Of a stretch of DNA of 64,000 bases, positions 8,502 through 17,892 are shown one piece after another. A model generated the notes under the pieces. That model was given only the letters and a program-made list of their open reading frames with translations, was not told where the DNA came from and searched no databases. Where the stretch lies: contig NZ_WHLY01000002.1 in assembly GCF_009296315.1 (NCBI RefSeq), forward strand, positions 186,001 to 250,000. Direction: 5' to 3'. Numbering within the stretch: position 1 is the stretch's first letter; each line of letters begins with the position of its first letter. Both the position numbers and the translations under genes were made by a program. Source of the DNA: Salmonirosea aquatica (GTDB lineage Bacteria > Bacteroidota > Bacteroidia > Cytophagales > Spirosomataceae).

Positions 8502-9677
8502 ATGCTGATTCTGTATTCCTTTTTTATCGTGCTGGAACTGCTGGTGGGCATACATCTGGTCTTCCCCCTGATCCTATACGCGCTATATAAGTACCGCAGG
8601 GTACCCCCCATCATTCCAACACAAACCGGGACTGAGGCGGATTATGCCCTCATCGTGACCGCCTATCAGCAAACCCACCAGCTGCCTGATGTCATCGATT
8701 CGCTCCTCCGGCTCCACTATAGCCGTTTCCATATCTACGTAGTGGCCGATAATTGTGACGCTTCGGACTGGTCGATGGTTCATCCCAGGGTCACTGTGCT
8801 GCGCCCCGAAACGGTGCTGGCCAGTAATACCAAATCCCATTTCTACGCGATCCGCCGGTTCATTCGGGCGCACGAGCGGCTGGTGATCATCGATAGCGAC
8901 AATGTGGTGGATCCTGACTTACTCCTACACCTCAATGCGGCCTTCAATCAGGGCTTCCAGGCCGTACAGGGAATACGGGAAGCCAAAAATCTGAATACGG
9001 ATCTGGCTCGCCTTGACGCCGCCCGGGATATTTACTATCACTTTTACGACGGCAAACTACTCTTCGGCGCCGGATCTTCAGCTACCCTGGCAGGGTCAGG
9101 CATGGCTTTCCGAGTAGCGCTCTACGAACAGTGTCTGGGGCATCTGACCATCGAAGGGGCTGGATTCGACAAAGTACTACAGGCCGAAATCCTCAAGCGC
9201 GGGTACCGGATCGCTTTCGCACCGAAGGCGATCGTGTATGACGAAAAAACCACCGGCGCCCAGCAGCTCGTGGGCCAGCGGGCCCGCTGGATCAACACCT
9301 GGTTTCGCTACTTCACTTTTGGCTTCGCTTTACTCGGAAAAGGTATCCGGCGCGGCGATTGGAACCAGTTTTTGTTCGGGATCGTACTTCTACGGCCTCC
9401 CCTATTCTTATTTCTGGCTGCTTCCATGATTTTTGCGGGAGTCAACCTGGCCTTTGCTCCCGGCATTGCCCTACTTTGGCTGGTAGGGCTGGCTCTGTTT
9501 GTACTCGGTTTTTTACTGGCGCTCAGGCAATCTCCTACCGATCCACGTATTTACAGCGCCCTCTACAAGATCCCCCGCTTTATGTTCCTGCAGATAATTG
9601 CGCTGTTCAACGCCCGAAACGCCAACCAACGGTCGGTGGCTACCCACCACGGCGAGGCCGAACGAACCCAAATGTAG
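8502..9677 (+). CDS. Membrane-anchored family 2 glycosyltransferase
   Basis: 391 residues with an N-terminal membrane helix, a GT2 domain (ALIVTAYQQTHQLPDVIDSL near 48, IIDSDN near 129 as the DxD metal site), the acceptor region AGSGMAF, and QRARW at about 258, the QxxRW motif of processive enzymes. The C-terminal 100 residues contain three or four hydrophobic helices. It should transfer sugar from a nucleotide donor at the cytoplasmic face of the inner membrane, possibly with direct extrusion as in cellulose or hyaluronan synthases, though its membrane part is small for that. Tightly packed (2-base gap) behind the Wzz-like gene. Confidence 0.88.
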   Translation: MLILYSFFIVLELLVGIHLVFPLILYALYKYRRVPPIIPTQTGTEADYALIVTAYQQTHQLPDVIDSLLRLHYSRFHIYVVADNCDASDWSMVHPRVTVLRPETVLASNTKSHFYAIRRFIRAHERLVIIDSDNVVDPDLLLHLNAAFNQGFQAVQGIREAKNLNTDLARLDAARDIYYHFYDGKLLFGAGSSATLAGSGMAFRVALYEQCLGHLTIEGAGFDKVLQAEILKRGYRIAFAPKAIVYDEKTTGAQQLVGQRARWINTWFRYFTFGFALLGKGIRRGDWNQFLFGIVLLRPPLFLFLAASMIFAGVNLAFAPGIALLWLVGLALFVLGFLLALRQSPTDPRIYSALYKIPRFMFLQIIALFNARNANQRSVATHHGEAERTQM

Positions 9678-9701
9678 CTGTTAAAAAATACTGTCGAGTC
9701 G

Positions 9702-9848
9702 ATGAAAGTATACCCCCGGATCGAAAAGGATGAAAGGAAACAACGTCTGGCCACTCTGAATCCCCAACAGGCTATGCTTCGGCGGATTGCCCTGGTGGTG
9801 GCCTTTCTGAGTATTTTCAGCTTCATCCTGAAAATTTTATTTTTCTAA
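9702..9848 (+). CDS. Small single-pass membrane protein
   Basis: A 48-residue reading frame, MKVYPRIEKDERKQRLATLN followed by about 8 more polar residues and then a membrane helix ALVVAFLSIFSFILKILFF reaching the C-terminus. It lies in the 207-base gap between the GT2 gene and the polymerase gene, in the same direction and with compact spacing (24 and 36 bases). The charged-then-hydrophobic layout and the operon position favour a real gene, perhaps a partner of the adjacent membrane enzymes. I recognise no family. Confidence 0.5.
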   Translation: MKVYPRIEKDERKQRLATLNPQQAMLRRIALVVAFLSIFSFILKILFF

Positions 9849-9884
9849 AAACCCATTATCATAAATACCCCATTACCTACCCGC

Positions 9885-11345
9885 ATGAACCTGAAAGCCT
9901 ACCTGGTACGGACGCTTTGGGATGAAAAACTCCGCAACCCATTAGGATTGGGCCTATTGGCCGTCCTAGCCGGAGGCGTAGCGCTGTTGGTAGGGTTTTA
10001 CGGGGTTTTACCCGGGCTCCTGCTGATGGCGGCGATGGTGGCCCTACCCACTGTGTATGCCATTGTAGCGTACCCTAAGTTCGGAATCGTGGTGCTGCTG
10101 ATCACGGCCTATTTTCTGTTCTTTTTCCTGAGGCTGGGACTCAATTTCCCCATTGGTACCCTCATGGACGCCATGGAGTGGCTGCTCATTCTGGGTATGA
10201 TCCTCACTTTCCGGAATACTACCGACCGGACGGTTTTTAAAAGTCCCGTGGCCATGATGATCATGGTATGGGTAGGCTATACGGTACTTCAGGTTGCCAA
10301 TCCCTGGGCCGAATCGAGGATGGCCTGGCTGTACACCGTGCGGACGGTCGGCGCGGTGACCCTGATGTACTATGTGTTCGTGTACCGGATCGACTCGATC
10401 GCCTACCTCCGGCTCCTGGTTCGACTATGGGTCGTACTGGCCTTTCTGGGAGCATTGTATGGTTTCAAGCAGGAATACCTGGGCTTTGCAGCCGCCGAAT
10501 TTCAGGAGATGTCCTCAGATCCTTTGATGGTCAGCCTATTGTACATTGATGGGCACTGGCGAAAATATTCAGTTTTCTCCGATCCTGTGACGTTCTCCTA
10601 CAATATGGTTCTGGCCTTTTTCATCTGCCTTAGCCTGATCCGGGCCAAAGCCAGCCTGGCTGCCAACGGCCTATTGATCGCGGTCGGCGGGCTGTGCATC
10701 ATGGCGATGCTATTCTCCGCCACCCGGGGTGCCTACGTGCTGATTCCTGCCGGCCTGACCCTGTTTTTCATTCTACAGTTTTCCAAGAAAATCCTGTGGC
10801 TGGCCCTGGCTTCGGTTTTTGTCCTGGGGGTACTTATCACCATTCCTACCAGCAACCCTACCCTGTATCGCTTCCAGTCGGCCTTCAAGCCTTCAGATGA
10901 TGCCTCCTTCAACCTGCGGGCTCAGAATCAGAAACGGATTCAGCCCTATATACTGAGCCACCCGATGGGTGGCGGGCTGGGCGCCACGGGCGCCTGGGGA
11001 GTCCGGTTTGCGCCTAATTCCTATCTGGCCAGTTTTCCACCCGACAGCGGGTACATGCGGATTGCGGCAGAAATGGGCTGGATCGGTTTGTTGCTTTTCG
11101 GAATCCTGCTGTTTCTGATTCTTAAAACCGGCATCGACACGTTTTACCTGCTTCGGAACCGAGAACTTAAGTCTTATTGCCTGGCCATGACGGTAGCCGT
11201 TTTTGTACTGGGCATCGGGAGTTATCCCCAGGAAGCCATTGTCCAGTTTCCGTCGAACATCCTGTTTTACCTGGCGGCGGCCATTATCCAATGCACTCAG
11301 AAGCTGGACTACCCAACTCCGGATTTATTGAGCAACGATTCGTGA
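9885..11345 (+). CDS. O-antigen ligase/polymerase-family membrane protein (Wzy/WaaL-like)
   Basis: 486 residues, about 11-12 hydrophobic helices spread along the protein. The large loop after residue 310 contains RAQNQKRIQPYILSHPMGGG and ends in PDSGYMRIAAEMGWIGLLLF, the pattern (H-x-GxG...A-x-GxxG) of the Wzy_C/O-antigen ligase domain. Such enzymes polymerise or ligate undecaprenyl-linked repeats at the periplasmic face. It closes the first plus-strand run; the next gene is convergent, 11 bases away. Whether it is polymerase or ligase cannot be told from sequence; the cluster has a second such protein at 40374-41651. Confidence 0.85.
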   Translation: MNLKAYLVRTLWDEKLRNPLGLGLLAVLAGGVALLVGFYGVLPGLLLMAAMVALPTVYAIVAYPKFGIVVLLITAYFLFFFLRLGLNFPIGTLMDAMEWLLILGMILTFRNTTDRTVFKSPVAMMIMVWVGYTVLQVANPWAESRMAWLYTVRTVGAVTLMYYVFVYRIDSIAYLRLLVRLWVVLAFLGALYGFKQEYLGFAAAEFQEMSSDPLMVSLLYIDGHWRKYSVFSDPVTFSYNMVLAFFICLSLIRAKASLAANGLLIAVGGLCIMAMLFSATRGAYVLIPAGLTLFFILQFSKKILWLALASVFVLGVLITIPTSNPTLYRFQSAFKPSDDASFNLRAQNQKRIQPYILSHPMGGGLGATGAWGVRFAPNSYLASFPPDSGYMRIAAEMGWIGLLLFGILLFLILKTGIDTFYLLRNRELKSYCLAMTVAVFVLGIGSYPQEAIVQFPSNILFYLAAAIIQCTQKLDYPTPDLLSNDS

Positions 11346-11356
11346 AGCATGGATTT

Positions 11357-12151
11357 TCAGTTTTCTGATCGCAGGAGCAATAGTTGAAGGGAGTTTTTCA
11401 GCCACCGGTACCTCAGGTAGAGCGCACGTGATAATTCCACGGCCCAATGGTTGGATTCCTTCCAAGACGAGCGTCCCATCGTACTGGGTTCATGCGGGGA
11501 GTTGCGGTGATAGAACAGCGAAGAATACTCATTATAGAAAAGGGCCCGTCCCCCGCCCCGCAGAAACCGCAGCGCGGTGTCAAACTCGGTCCGATCGCCG
11601 GATTCGCCTTCCAGGTAACGTCCGAACTTGGTCAGGAAATCGGACCTACGCAGATGGGGATGGTCGCTATAAGCGTAAAATTTGATATGGCTCGGGTGCC
11701 TCCAATTGAATTTCAGCTCGGAGAATCCCTGCCCGAAGGGCACCTTGATCGGATAATCCAGGAAGGCATAAAAACGGACCATGTCGAGGGTAGGGTCGGC
11801 CCGCATGAAAGCCAGGGCCTCGCCCAGTTTTACCGGAAACAGCGGTGTAGGCTCAAAATCCTCCTGGACATATAGCGTGTATTCGGTCTGTACGGCGTCC
11901 TGTCCCTTGTTGATATTATGGCCCAAACCGGAATTGACTGCGGCCAATAGTAGTTCAAACTGGTATTCGGCCTGCAAGGCCGGTAACCTCTCGCGGTGCT
12001 TACCGACGCTACCATCGTCCGAAACGACAATGCGGTGAAAGGTACAGTTCAGTTCACGAAAAGAATTCAGTAACCGCTCAAGCGAATAACTTCGGTTAAA
12101 GTGTGTGATCAAAAGCGTGGTTTCTGGAAAATAAAACGACTTGTTAGTCAT
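11357..12151 (-). CDS. Glycosyltransferase, GT2-like fold
   Basis: 264 residues from the ATG at 12151 (a longer reading from 12193 is possible but adds unrelated residues). The N-terminus TLLITHFNRSYSLERLLNSF, then IVVSDDGS, NSGLGHNINKGQDAV and LYVQEDFEP are the usual GT2 nucleotide-binding and metal-site regions, with QED in place of DxD. It has a close paralogue at 25166-25954 sharing the same order of motifs, including NKGQDAV and the QEDF site, and similar length. No membrane segment. Likely a cytoplasmic transferase adding one sugar of the repeat. It has its own promoter at 12222-12229. Confidence 0.82.
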   Translation of the reverse strand: MTNKSFYFPETTLLITHFNRSYSLERLLNSFRELNCTFHRIVVSDDGSVGKHRERLPALQAEYQFELLLAAVNSGLGHNINKGQDAVQTEYTLYVQEDFEPTPLFPVKLGEALAFMRADPTLDMVRFYAFLDYPIKVPFGQGFSELKFNWRHPSHIKFYAYSDHPHLRRSDFLTKFGRYLEGESGDRTEFDTALRFLRGGGRALFYNEYSSLFYHRNSPHEPSTMGRSSWKESNHWAVELSRALYLRYRWLKNSLQLLLLRSEN

Positions 12152-12221
12152 TAGGTTATGAGTGGAAATAGCAGAAAAGCGGCCAAATATCAATACGACA
12201 TCCTGATGAAATACTCCTGAC

Positions 12222-12256
12222 CAAAGGTAATATATTTCATTATTAATTGTAACAAA
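12222..12256 (-). promoter_or_regulatory. Bacteroidota-type promoter for the GT at 11357-12151
   Basis: On the minus strand 12222-12229 reads TACCTTTG (TAnnTTTG) and a TTTTG lies 23 bases upstream, matching the -33/-7 layout of the Bacteroidota housekeeping sigma factor. It is about 70 bases ahead of the ATG. Confidence 0.55.
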
Positions 12257-12326
12257 ATAAAATTAAACTGTTCTTTGTTCGTAGCTTCGGTTTTCGTTGC
12301 TACCCTACTTTCAATCGGCTCCCATT

Positions 12327-13298
12327 ATGCTGCAAACGTTATTCAGAAAGGCCATTGGTTTGTATGTCCGCCTCCGGTACGGGTCGGTCGCCCCCGAGCT
12401 GCGATGGTTCTATAAGGATACGATTCGCTGTAAGCTGGTGCAGGCCAAGTACCTGCTGCGGGACTATATTTTTAAGAAGCCCTACAAAACGTTGGATTTC
12501 AGCGGTGAATTTGCGCCCGAGCTGCAATTCGTGCTCCCCTTTGCCTACTGGCACCACCAAAATGGCACACTCAAAAACACGGTATCGTCGCGTTATACCC
12601 GGGAGCTCTATTTTTTCTCGCCCCAGCATGAGGAAAAATACGACACCCGGACCAACGAGGGCAACTATAACTTCGAAATGCCCCGGATCCTGTACAGCCA
12701 GGATTACGATATGGATAAATGGGCGCCCGTCCCCCTGAAAGCACACTATCAGAACTCAGTGTACCGCTACGACAAACCCATGGTGGTCGTGGCCAACCGC
12801 TACAATTCTGAATGGGGCGGGCCACCGATCAGTTATTTCGGCCTCGACCTGCTCGATTTCATGTTCAGCCAGCTCAAGGAACACTATACCGTGATCTACA
12901 ACCGGCCCCGGCCCCAGAACATCACGATGGACAACAGCGATATCTATGACCTCGATGAGTTCGATTGGATCGCCCGTACGCATCCGGAGGTAGTCCTGAT
13001 GGAGGATTTGTTCAGGGAAAACCGGGGACAAGCCCACAATTTCAACCATTTCCAACTGCAATTGTACGCCAATGCCGACAAGTTCATATCGATTCATGGC
13101 GGCACGGCTACGCTGGCGAGCTACTTTGGTGGTACGAACCTCATCTTGTCCAAGCAAGGGCCGGAACACCATTTCCACTGTTTCCAAAAACTGTATCCCC
13201 AGTTTTCGGGAGCGACCATCCTGCACGCCCGGACCGACGAGGAAGTGAAGCAGTATCTGCAGGCGCATTTCTTACCCACCTCCCCCGCTTCCGTATGA
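12327..13298 (+). CDS. Putative glycosyltransferase of unassigned family
   Basis: 323 residues from the ATG at 12327 (an upstream in-frame start at 12297 is less likely). I do not recognise a named domain with certainty. The C-terminal half (KFISIHGGTATLASYFGG, TNLILSKQGPEHH, then LHARTDEEVKQYLQ) looks like the donor-binding half of a GT-B or GT61-type enzyme, where a glycine/threonine loop precedes a conserved surface. The N-terminus is basic, without signal or membrane segment. It overlaps the flippase start by 4 bases (ATGA), so it is translationally coupled to polymer assembly genes. Treat as a probable sugar transferase. Confidence 0.6.
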   Translation: MLQTLFRKAIGLYVRLRYGSVAPELRWFYKDTIRCKLVQAKYLLRDYIFKKPYKTLDFSGEFAPELQFVLPFAYWHHQNGTLKNTVSSRYTRELYFFSPQHEEKYDTRTNEGNYNFEMPRILYSQDYDMDKWAPVPLKAHYQNSVYRYDKPMVVVANRYNSEWGGPPISYFGLDLLDFMFSQLKEHYTVIYNRPRPQNITMDNSDIYDLDEFDWIARTHPEVVLMEDLFRENRGQAHNFNHFQLQLYANADKFISIHGGTATLASYFGGTNLILSKQGPEHHFHCFQKLYPQFSGATILHARTDEEVKQYLQAHFLPTSPASV

Positions 13299-14662
13299 AA
13301 GACACCAATCAGAACAATCGGTATTGGTTGGTGTCCGGCTTTCTGACGGTACTGCAAAACTTCTCCGGCGTTTTTTTCGGCTTTGCGGGATTTTTCATTC
13401 TCGTGCGCAGTCTCGATAAAGTGGACTATGGCGTTTGGGTGTTGTTCATGTCCACAATCACCATTTTCGAAGCCGTGCGTAATGGCCTGATCCAGACCGC
13501 CCTCATCCGGTACCTTGCCGCCAACGATCCCGAAAAACATCCTTCCATTATTACTGCGTCCCTGTTGCTGAGCGGCCTGGTCACGGTCGTCTGCGTGGCG
13601 CTCAGTCTGATATTTTCCCCGAGCCTGGCCCGGCTATGGGATTCGCCCCAACTGGTCAACCTCTTCCTGGTCTATAACATCGGCTTTGTGCTCTCGGGCC
13701 TGCTGAATCTTTTCAACTGGTTGGAGCAGGCTACCTTTCGTTTCAAGGGAATCTTCATCACGGGTCTGGTGCGGCAGATTATTTTTTTCCTGTTCGTGGG
13801 GGTCTGCTTTTTCCTGGACTACCGCATCCGGCTCATCGAGTTGGTGTGGGTGCAGGTCATCAGCATCGCGGCAGCTGCGTTGCTGGCCTACTCGTACGTC
13901 CGGCCCCACCTGAATTTTACGCTGGCGAACACCCGCGACTGGATGGGTAAGCTTTTCGGCTATGGTAAATACGGTTTCGGTACCTCGGTCAGTTCGCTGC
14001 TCTCGGGTACCCTCGACCAGATGATGCTGGGCGCCCTGCTGTCGCCGGCCGCTTCCGGCGCGTTCAACATCGCCGTCCGGATCACCAACCTGATCGACAT
14101 CCCCACCAACGCCATGGCGGTCATCGTGTTTCCGCAGAGCGCCCGGCGGATGGCCGAAGAAGGCAAAGGAGCCATTAAGTACCTCTATGAAAAATCCGTA
14201 GGTACCACCCTGGCCATCCTGCTCCCCGGCGTGATCTTCCTGTATTTTTTTGCCGACTGGGCCATCGGACTCATTGCCGGCGAACGCTACGCCGACTCCA
14301 TCCCGCTGCTGAAAATCACGTTGTTATACTGCCTGTTGATTCCCTATGGTCGTCAATTCGGTACCATTCTGGATTCCATCGGCAAAACCAAGGTCACTTT
14401 CTACGTGGTGCTGTTTACGACCCTCACCAACCTGGGCCTGAACTTTGTCATGATCAAAAGCATGGGGGTACTGGGGGCCGCCTACGCCACGCTCATATCC
14501 AACATCGTGGGCTTCATCATCGCCCAGGTTTTGCTCAAAAAAGAAGTGTCGGTCAATGTGCTCAACACGTTTGTGTACATGTACCGGTTTTATCCCGAAT
14601 TTTTCCAAAAATACGTCCGTCCCTTCGTCAGCAAAGCCTGGGCGAGGACGGGCATCAGTTAA
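13295..14662 (+). CDS. Wzx-type polysaccharide flippase (MOP superfamily)
   Basis: 455 residues from the ATG at 13295, which overlaps the previous stop in ATGA. About 12-14 membrane helices alternate with short loops; the start (FSGVFFGFAGFFILVRSLDKVDYGVWVLF) and the motif SSLLSGTLDQMMLGALLSPAASGAFNIA are typical of polysaccharide biosynthesis (Wzx/RfbX) proteins. It would flip lipid-linked repeat units across the inner membrane. A longer upstream extension in frame overlaps the previous gene and is spurious. The fucosyltransferase gene follows after 6 bases. A second flippase lies at 37042-38427. Confidence 0.9.
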   Translation: MKDTNQNNRYWLVSGFLTVLQNFSGVFFGFAGFFILVRSLDKVDYGVWVLFMSTITIFEAVRNGLIQTALIRYLAANDPEKHPSIITASLLLSGLVTVVCVALSLIFSPSLARLWDSPQLVNLFLVYNIGFVLSGLLNLFNWLEQATFRFKGIFITGLVRQIIFFLFVGVCFFLDYRIRLIELVWVQVISIAAAALLAYSYVRPHLNFTLANTRDWMGKLFGYGKYGFGTSVSSLLSGTLDQMMLGALLSPAASGAFNIAVRITNLIDIPTNAMAVIVFPQSARRMAEEGKGAIKYLYEKSVGTTLAILLPGVIFLYFFADWAIGLIAGERYADSIPLLKITLLYCLLIPYGRQFGTILDSIGKTKVTFYVVLFTTLTNLGLNFVMIKSMGVLGAAYATLISNIVGFIIAQVLLKKEVSVNVLNTFVYMYRFYPEFFQKYVRPFVSKAWARTGIS

Positions 14663-14668
14663 TCCATT

Positions 14669-15484
14669 ATGGTGGGAGTCAAATTCATCGGCCGCCTGGG
14701 CAACCAGCTTTTCCAATACTACTTCCTGCGGTACCTCAAGACTCAGGACCGGGGAAAAACCTATTTTTTCCCGAATCCCCACCACGCCTATCTGGCCCGG
14801 TACTTTGACCTGGGCTGGTACCATAACCTGACGCTGAGTTCGAAACTGTACTCGGTTCTTATGCGGATTTTGCCCAAATTACTTACGTTTAAAGAAGTCC
14901 AGATCCATAATTTCTTCCGTCCCAAACCCATTCAGGTGCAGGACGGAACGATCTATACGGGGTACTACCAGTCCGACTACTATATCCGGGCGGTGAATCC
15001 AACCCATCCCCTGCGTCTGAAACCGAAATACGTCCAGGCATTCCGGGAGAAGTTCGGCGAGGTGTTCGACCAGAACCCCACCGTGACGGTGCATATCCGT
15101 CGTACCGACTACCTCAACTATCAGAACCGGGACATTTCGCTACCGCTGGATCATTTCCGGCGACAACTCGACCGCATTGCCGACCTCGACCGCTACGTGG
15201 TTTTTTTCGTGAGCGATGATCTGGACTTTGTAAAAAAAGGGATTCCTGAACGACCCAACTTCCGCTTCGTGGCCAATGACGAAATCACGGATTTCCAGTT
15301 GATCCAGCAGGCCGACATCGCTATCATTTCCAACAGTACCTTCGCCTGGTGGGCGGCCTATCTATCGCCCAAGCAAAACCGGGTCATAGCCCCCAAAAAC
15401 TGGATGGGTTTCCGCATCGGGCGCGAACATCCACGCGGCATCATGACCGACCGCTTCGAATGGGTGGACGTATTGCCGGCCTAG
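14669..15484 (+). CDS. GT11-family alpha-1,2-fucosyltransferase-like protein
   Basis: 271 residues. The N-terminus VKFIGRLGNQLFQYYFLRYL is the GxGRxGNxxFQY motif of GT11; HIRRTDYL (about 145) is the GDP-fucose-binding HxRRxDY motif; and ISNSTFAWWAAYLS near 225 is the third conserved block. Known members transfer fucose from GDP-fucose to position 2 of galactose in O-antigens and capsules. It is tightly spaced after the flippase (6 bases) and ends in a 4-base tail-to-tail overlap with the next gene. No fucose-synthesis genes are in the window, so GDP-fucose must come from elsewhere. Confidence 0.9.
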   Translation: MVGVKFIGRLGNQLFQYYFLRYLKTQDRGKTYFFPNPHHAYLARYFDLGWYHNLTLSSKLYSVLMRILPKLLTFKEVQIHNFFRPKPIQVQDGTIYTGYYQSDYYIRAVNPTHPLRLKPKYVQAFREKFGEVFDQNPTVTVHIRRTDYLNYQNRDISLPLDHFRRQLDRIADLDRYVVFFVSDDLDFVKKGIPERPNFRFVANDEITDFQLIQQADIAIISNSTFAWWAAYLSPKQNRVIAPKNWMGFRIGREHPRGIMTDRFEWVDVLPA

Positions 15485-16587
15485 ACCAGCGATTTGTACA
15501 GGTCCAGGGTGGTCTGTACGCAGGCTTCGATGGGAAAATCCAGCAGGCGGGTCTGACCCTTTTTTACAAGTTCCCGGCGAAGCGCAGAATCATCCAGCAA
15601 GGTCTGGATCTGGTGGGTCAGGTCTTCCTGGCTACGGGGTTCAAAGAAAGCAGCGGCATCGGCGGCAATTTCCCGAAAACAGGCGGTATCGCTGAGCAAG
15701 ATCGGGCATTCCGCCCGAAACGCTTCCAGGATCGGTAGCCCGAACCCCTCATACAGGGAAGGGTAGACAAACAGGGTAGCCTGTTGATACAGGGTATTCA
15801 ATTCGGCATCGGAAGCATGGCGGTGCGTGATTTTACCGGTCAGTCCGGCGCGTCCGATAGCTTCGTGTTCGGCCACCTCCAGATTTCCGCCCCCGGCGAG
15901 GACAAGATGGAGATCGGGGTATCGCCGGGAGAGCGTACGAAATGCCTCCAGCAGCAAGTAGAAATTCTTGTATCCACTCCGGTCCCCGACAAAAAGCAGG
16001 TAGTCGGAAGGTAGGTCCGGCATGGTACTAACAATCAGCGGAGTATCCAGATCAATACCATGGTACACCACGCGGACTTTTTCAGGTTTGACCGCAGGAA
16101 ACAGATCCAGCAGGTCGTGCTTCGTGGCTTCCGAGATGGCGATGATCAGGTCGGCTCGCTCGATGTTCAATCGTTTTTGTTGGCTCAGCGGGTCCTGGGC
16201 CCAGAAGTATTCCGGCAGTCGCTCGTAGGTCATGTCGTGAATGGTGACGACCAGCGGTTTCTTAAGGTACTCCAAAAAATAGGGATCGTAGTAAGTGGGG
16301 TGAAATACGTCGAAGGCATTGGCCTTCAGGAGCCGGACACACTGGGTCTGGTTGAGGTCGTAAATCCGGTTTTTGACCGGTCCGATCGAAAAAAAACGTT
16401 TCGCCAGCGCATTATCCAGCAGCGCATGCCGGTCGGGCAAGTAGTGGTTTTGTGAATATACGACGCCCGTTTCGTAGTCGAAGTCCGCATCCCGGCGGAT
16501 GTGGTCGATGAGGGTGGCAAAGTACCGGCTGATTCCGCCGTAGCGCTGGGTTGAAAATTTCTGGTGGTCGAAGAAAACTTTGAGCAT
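15481..16587 (-). CDS. Family 4 glycosyltransferase
   Basis: 368 residues. The N-terminus MLKVFFDHQKFSTQRYGGIS has the acceptor-side GGI(S/G)RY loop; FDVFHPTYYDPYFL and TIHDMTYERLPEYF follow as in mannosyl/rhamnosyl GT4 enzymes. The donor domain has FVGDRSGYKN, HRHASDAELNTLY and the E-x7-E region SLYEGFGLPILEAF. GT-B fold, soluble. It ends with a 4-base overlap against the fucosyltransferase and shares an upstream region with the divergent GT at 16682. The sugar is unknown. Confidence 0.88.
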   Translation of the reverse strand: MLKVFFDHQKFSTQRYGGISRYFATLIDHIRRDADFDYETGVVYSQNHYLPDRHALLDNALAKRFFSIGPVKNRIYDLNQTQCVRLLKANAFDVFHPTYYDPYFLEYLKKPLVVTIHDMTYERLPEYFWAQDPLSQQKRLNIERADLIIAISEATKHDLLDLFPAVKPEKVRVVYHGIDLDTPLIVSTMPDLPSDYLLFVGDRSGYKNFYLLLEAFRTLSRRYPDLHLVLAGGGNLEVAEHEAIGRAGLTGKITHRHASDAELNTLYQQATLFVYPSLYEGFGLPILEAFRAECPILLSDTACFREIAADAAAFFEPRSQEDLTHQIQTLLDDSALRRELVKKGQTRLLDFPIEACVQTTLDLYKSLV

Positions 16588-16681
16588 AATTAAAATGGAC
16601 TTGGCAAAACTACCCCAGGTACTTATCTTTAAAAAATTCCTCCGGGAGTCGTATCATGTATTATAAAGTACCAGAACGCGC

Positions 16682-17890
16682 ATGGATCTGAAAGGACAAA
16701 ACATCGTTATTTTCAGCCTGTTCCGCTTCGACGCCGAAATTGAGTCCACCTCCTTCGCCCTCGCGCGACAACTGGCCCGCGACAATGAGGTCTTTTATTT
16801 CGACAATCCGTATACAATCATTGACCTCATCAGGAGGCGCAAAACGGCCGCTTTCCGCAAAAGGTGGGGCAAGTTCGGGCTGTTTTCCGATGAACCCATC
16901 ATCATGCCCGATTCCTTGCTCCGGGTGTTCATCCTGCCGGTGCTGCTATCCATCCACTTCCTGCCCGAAGGACGCTTGTACCGCTTTCTGCTCAGGGTGA
17001 ACGAATCGCTTATCCGCTGGAAAATCCGCTATGTCCTCAAAAAGCGCGGCATTACCGATTTTATTTTTATCAATTCCTTTAACTTCCATTACCCCAATGT
17101 GGCCCAGGGACTTCAAGCTCGCCTTAAGGTGTACCAGTGCCTCGATCCGATCATCGGGGATTTCGACGGTCGCCACGGGTTGGTTTCTGAACGCGAGCTG
17201 GTTGAAAATGCCGATCTGATCATTTGCAGCAGCAAGCAGTTGTATCAGGAAAAAAAGGCCCTCAATCCCCATACCCATTTTGTACCCAATGCCGCTGACA
17301 TCGACCACAGCCGTAAAGCCCTGAACCCCGACCTACCACTATCGCCTCTGCTGGCCGGCATCACTCCACCCGTGGTAGGGTACCTGGGCAGCGTGGACCA
17401 CCGGATGGACCTGCCGCTGCTGGGGTACCTGGCCGCCCAACATCCTGACAAAAACTTCGTGTTGATCGGTCCCGTTTTTTCAGACTTGCCCGATTCGATC
17501 CAGCAGGCACCCAACATTCATTTTCCCGGTAAAATTCAATACGCCGATCTGCCTTCGGTGCTGAAAGGATTTTCGGTCTGCATCATCCCCTTTTTAAAAG
17601 ACGAACAGAGTGCTACGGTATTTCCGCTCAAACTGTTCGAGTACCTGGGGGCAGGCAAGCCGGTCATTATTTCCGATTTCAATCCCGATTTACAAGATTT
17701 CACCTTCAATTCCGTCGCCATCTGTGCCGATCCCCCGGCTTTTTCCGAAGCCATCCGGGTAGCCCTGGCTACCGATTCGGAAGCCCGACGCGCGGAACGG
17801 ATCCGGATAGCCTCCCGCAACACCTGGCATCATCGGGCCGATGCCCTGGCGACCTTGCTGGCCGATGCCCTGGTCAGAAAAGGCCACTGA
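16682..17890 (+). CDS. GT-B fold glycosyltransferase (GT1/GT4-like)
   Basis: 402 residues, start ATG at 16682. The first half carries FYFDNPYTIIDLIRRRK and VYQCLDPIIGDFDG; the second half has VGYLGSVDHRMDLPLLGYLA, FVLIGPVFSDLPD, LPSVLKGFSVCIIPFLKDEQ and PLKLFEYLGAGKPVIIS, the donor-binding region of GT4-like enzymes related to teichuronic acid or TuaH-type transferases. Divergent from the GT at 15481-16587 across 94 bases, and convergent with the hybrid kinase (2-base gap). Upstream, TATCTTTA near 16630 with a TTG about 20 bases before could be its promoter. Confidence 0.85.
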   Translation: MDLKGQNIVIFSLFRFDAEIESTSFALARQLARDNEVFYFDNPYTIIDLIRRRKTAAFRKRWGKFGLFSDEPIIMPDSLLRVFILPVLLSIHFLPEGRLYRFLLRVNESLIRWKIRYVLKKRGITDFIFINSFNFHYPNVAQGLQARLKVYQCLDPIIGDFDGRHGLVSERELVENADLIICSSKQLYQEKKALNPHTHFVPNAADIDHSRKALNPDLPLSPLLAGITPPVVGYLGSVDHRMDLPLLGYLAAQHPDKNFVLIGPVFSDLPDSIQQAPNIHFPGKIQYADLPSVLKGFSVCIIPFLKDEQSATVFPLKLFEYLGAGKPVIISDFNPDLQDFTFNSVAICADPPAFSEAIRVALATDSEARRAERIRIASRNTWHHRADALATLLADALVRKGH

Positions 17891-17892
17891 CC

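Noticed and set aside
12965-13294. N-terminal extension of the flippase frame
   Set aside because: The upstream 110 codons overlap the previous gene in another frame; the ATG at 13295 in an ATGA overlap gives a normal flippase N-terminus.
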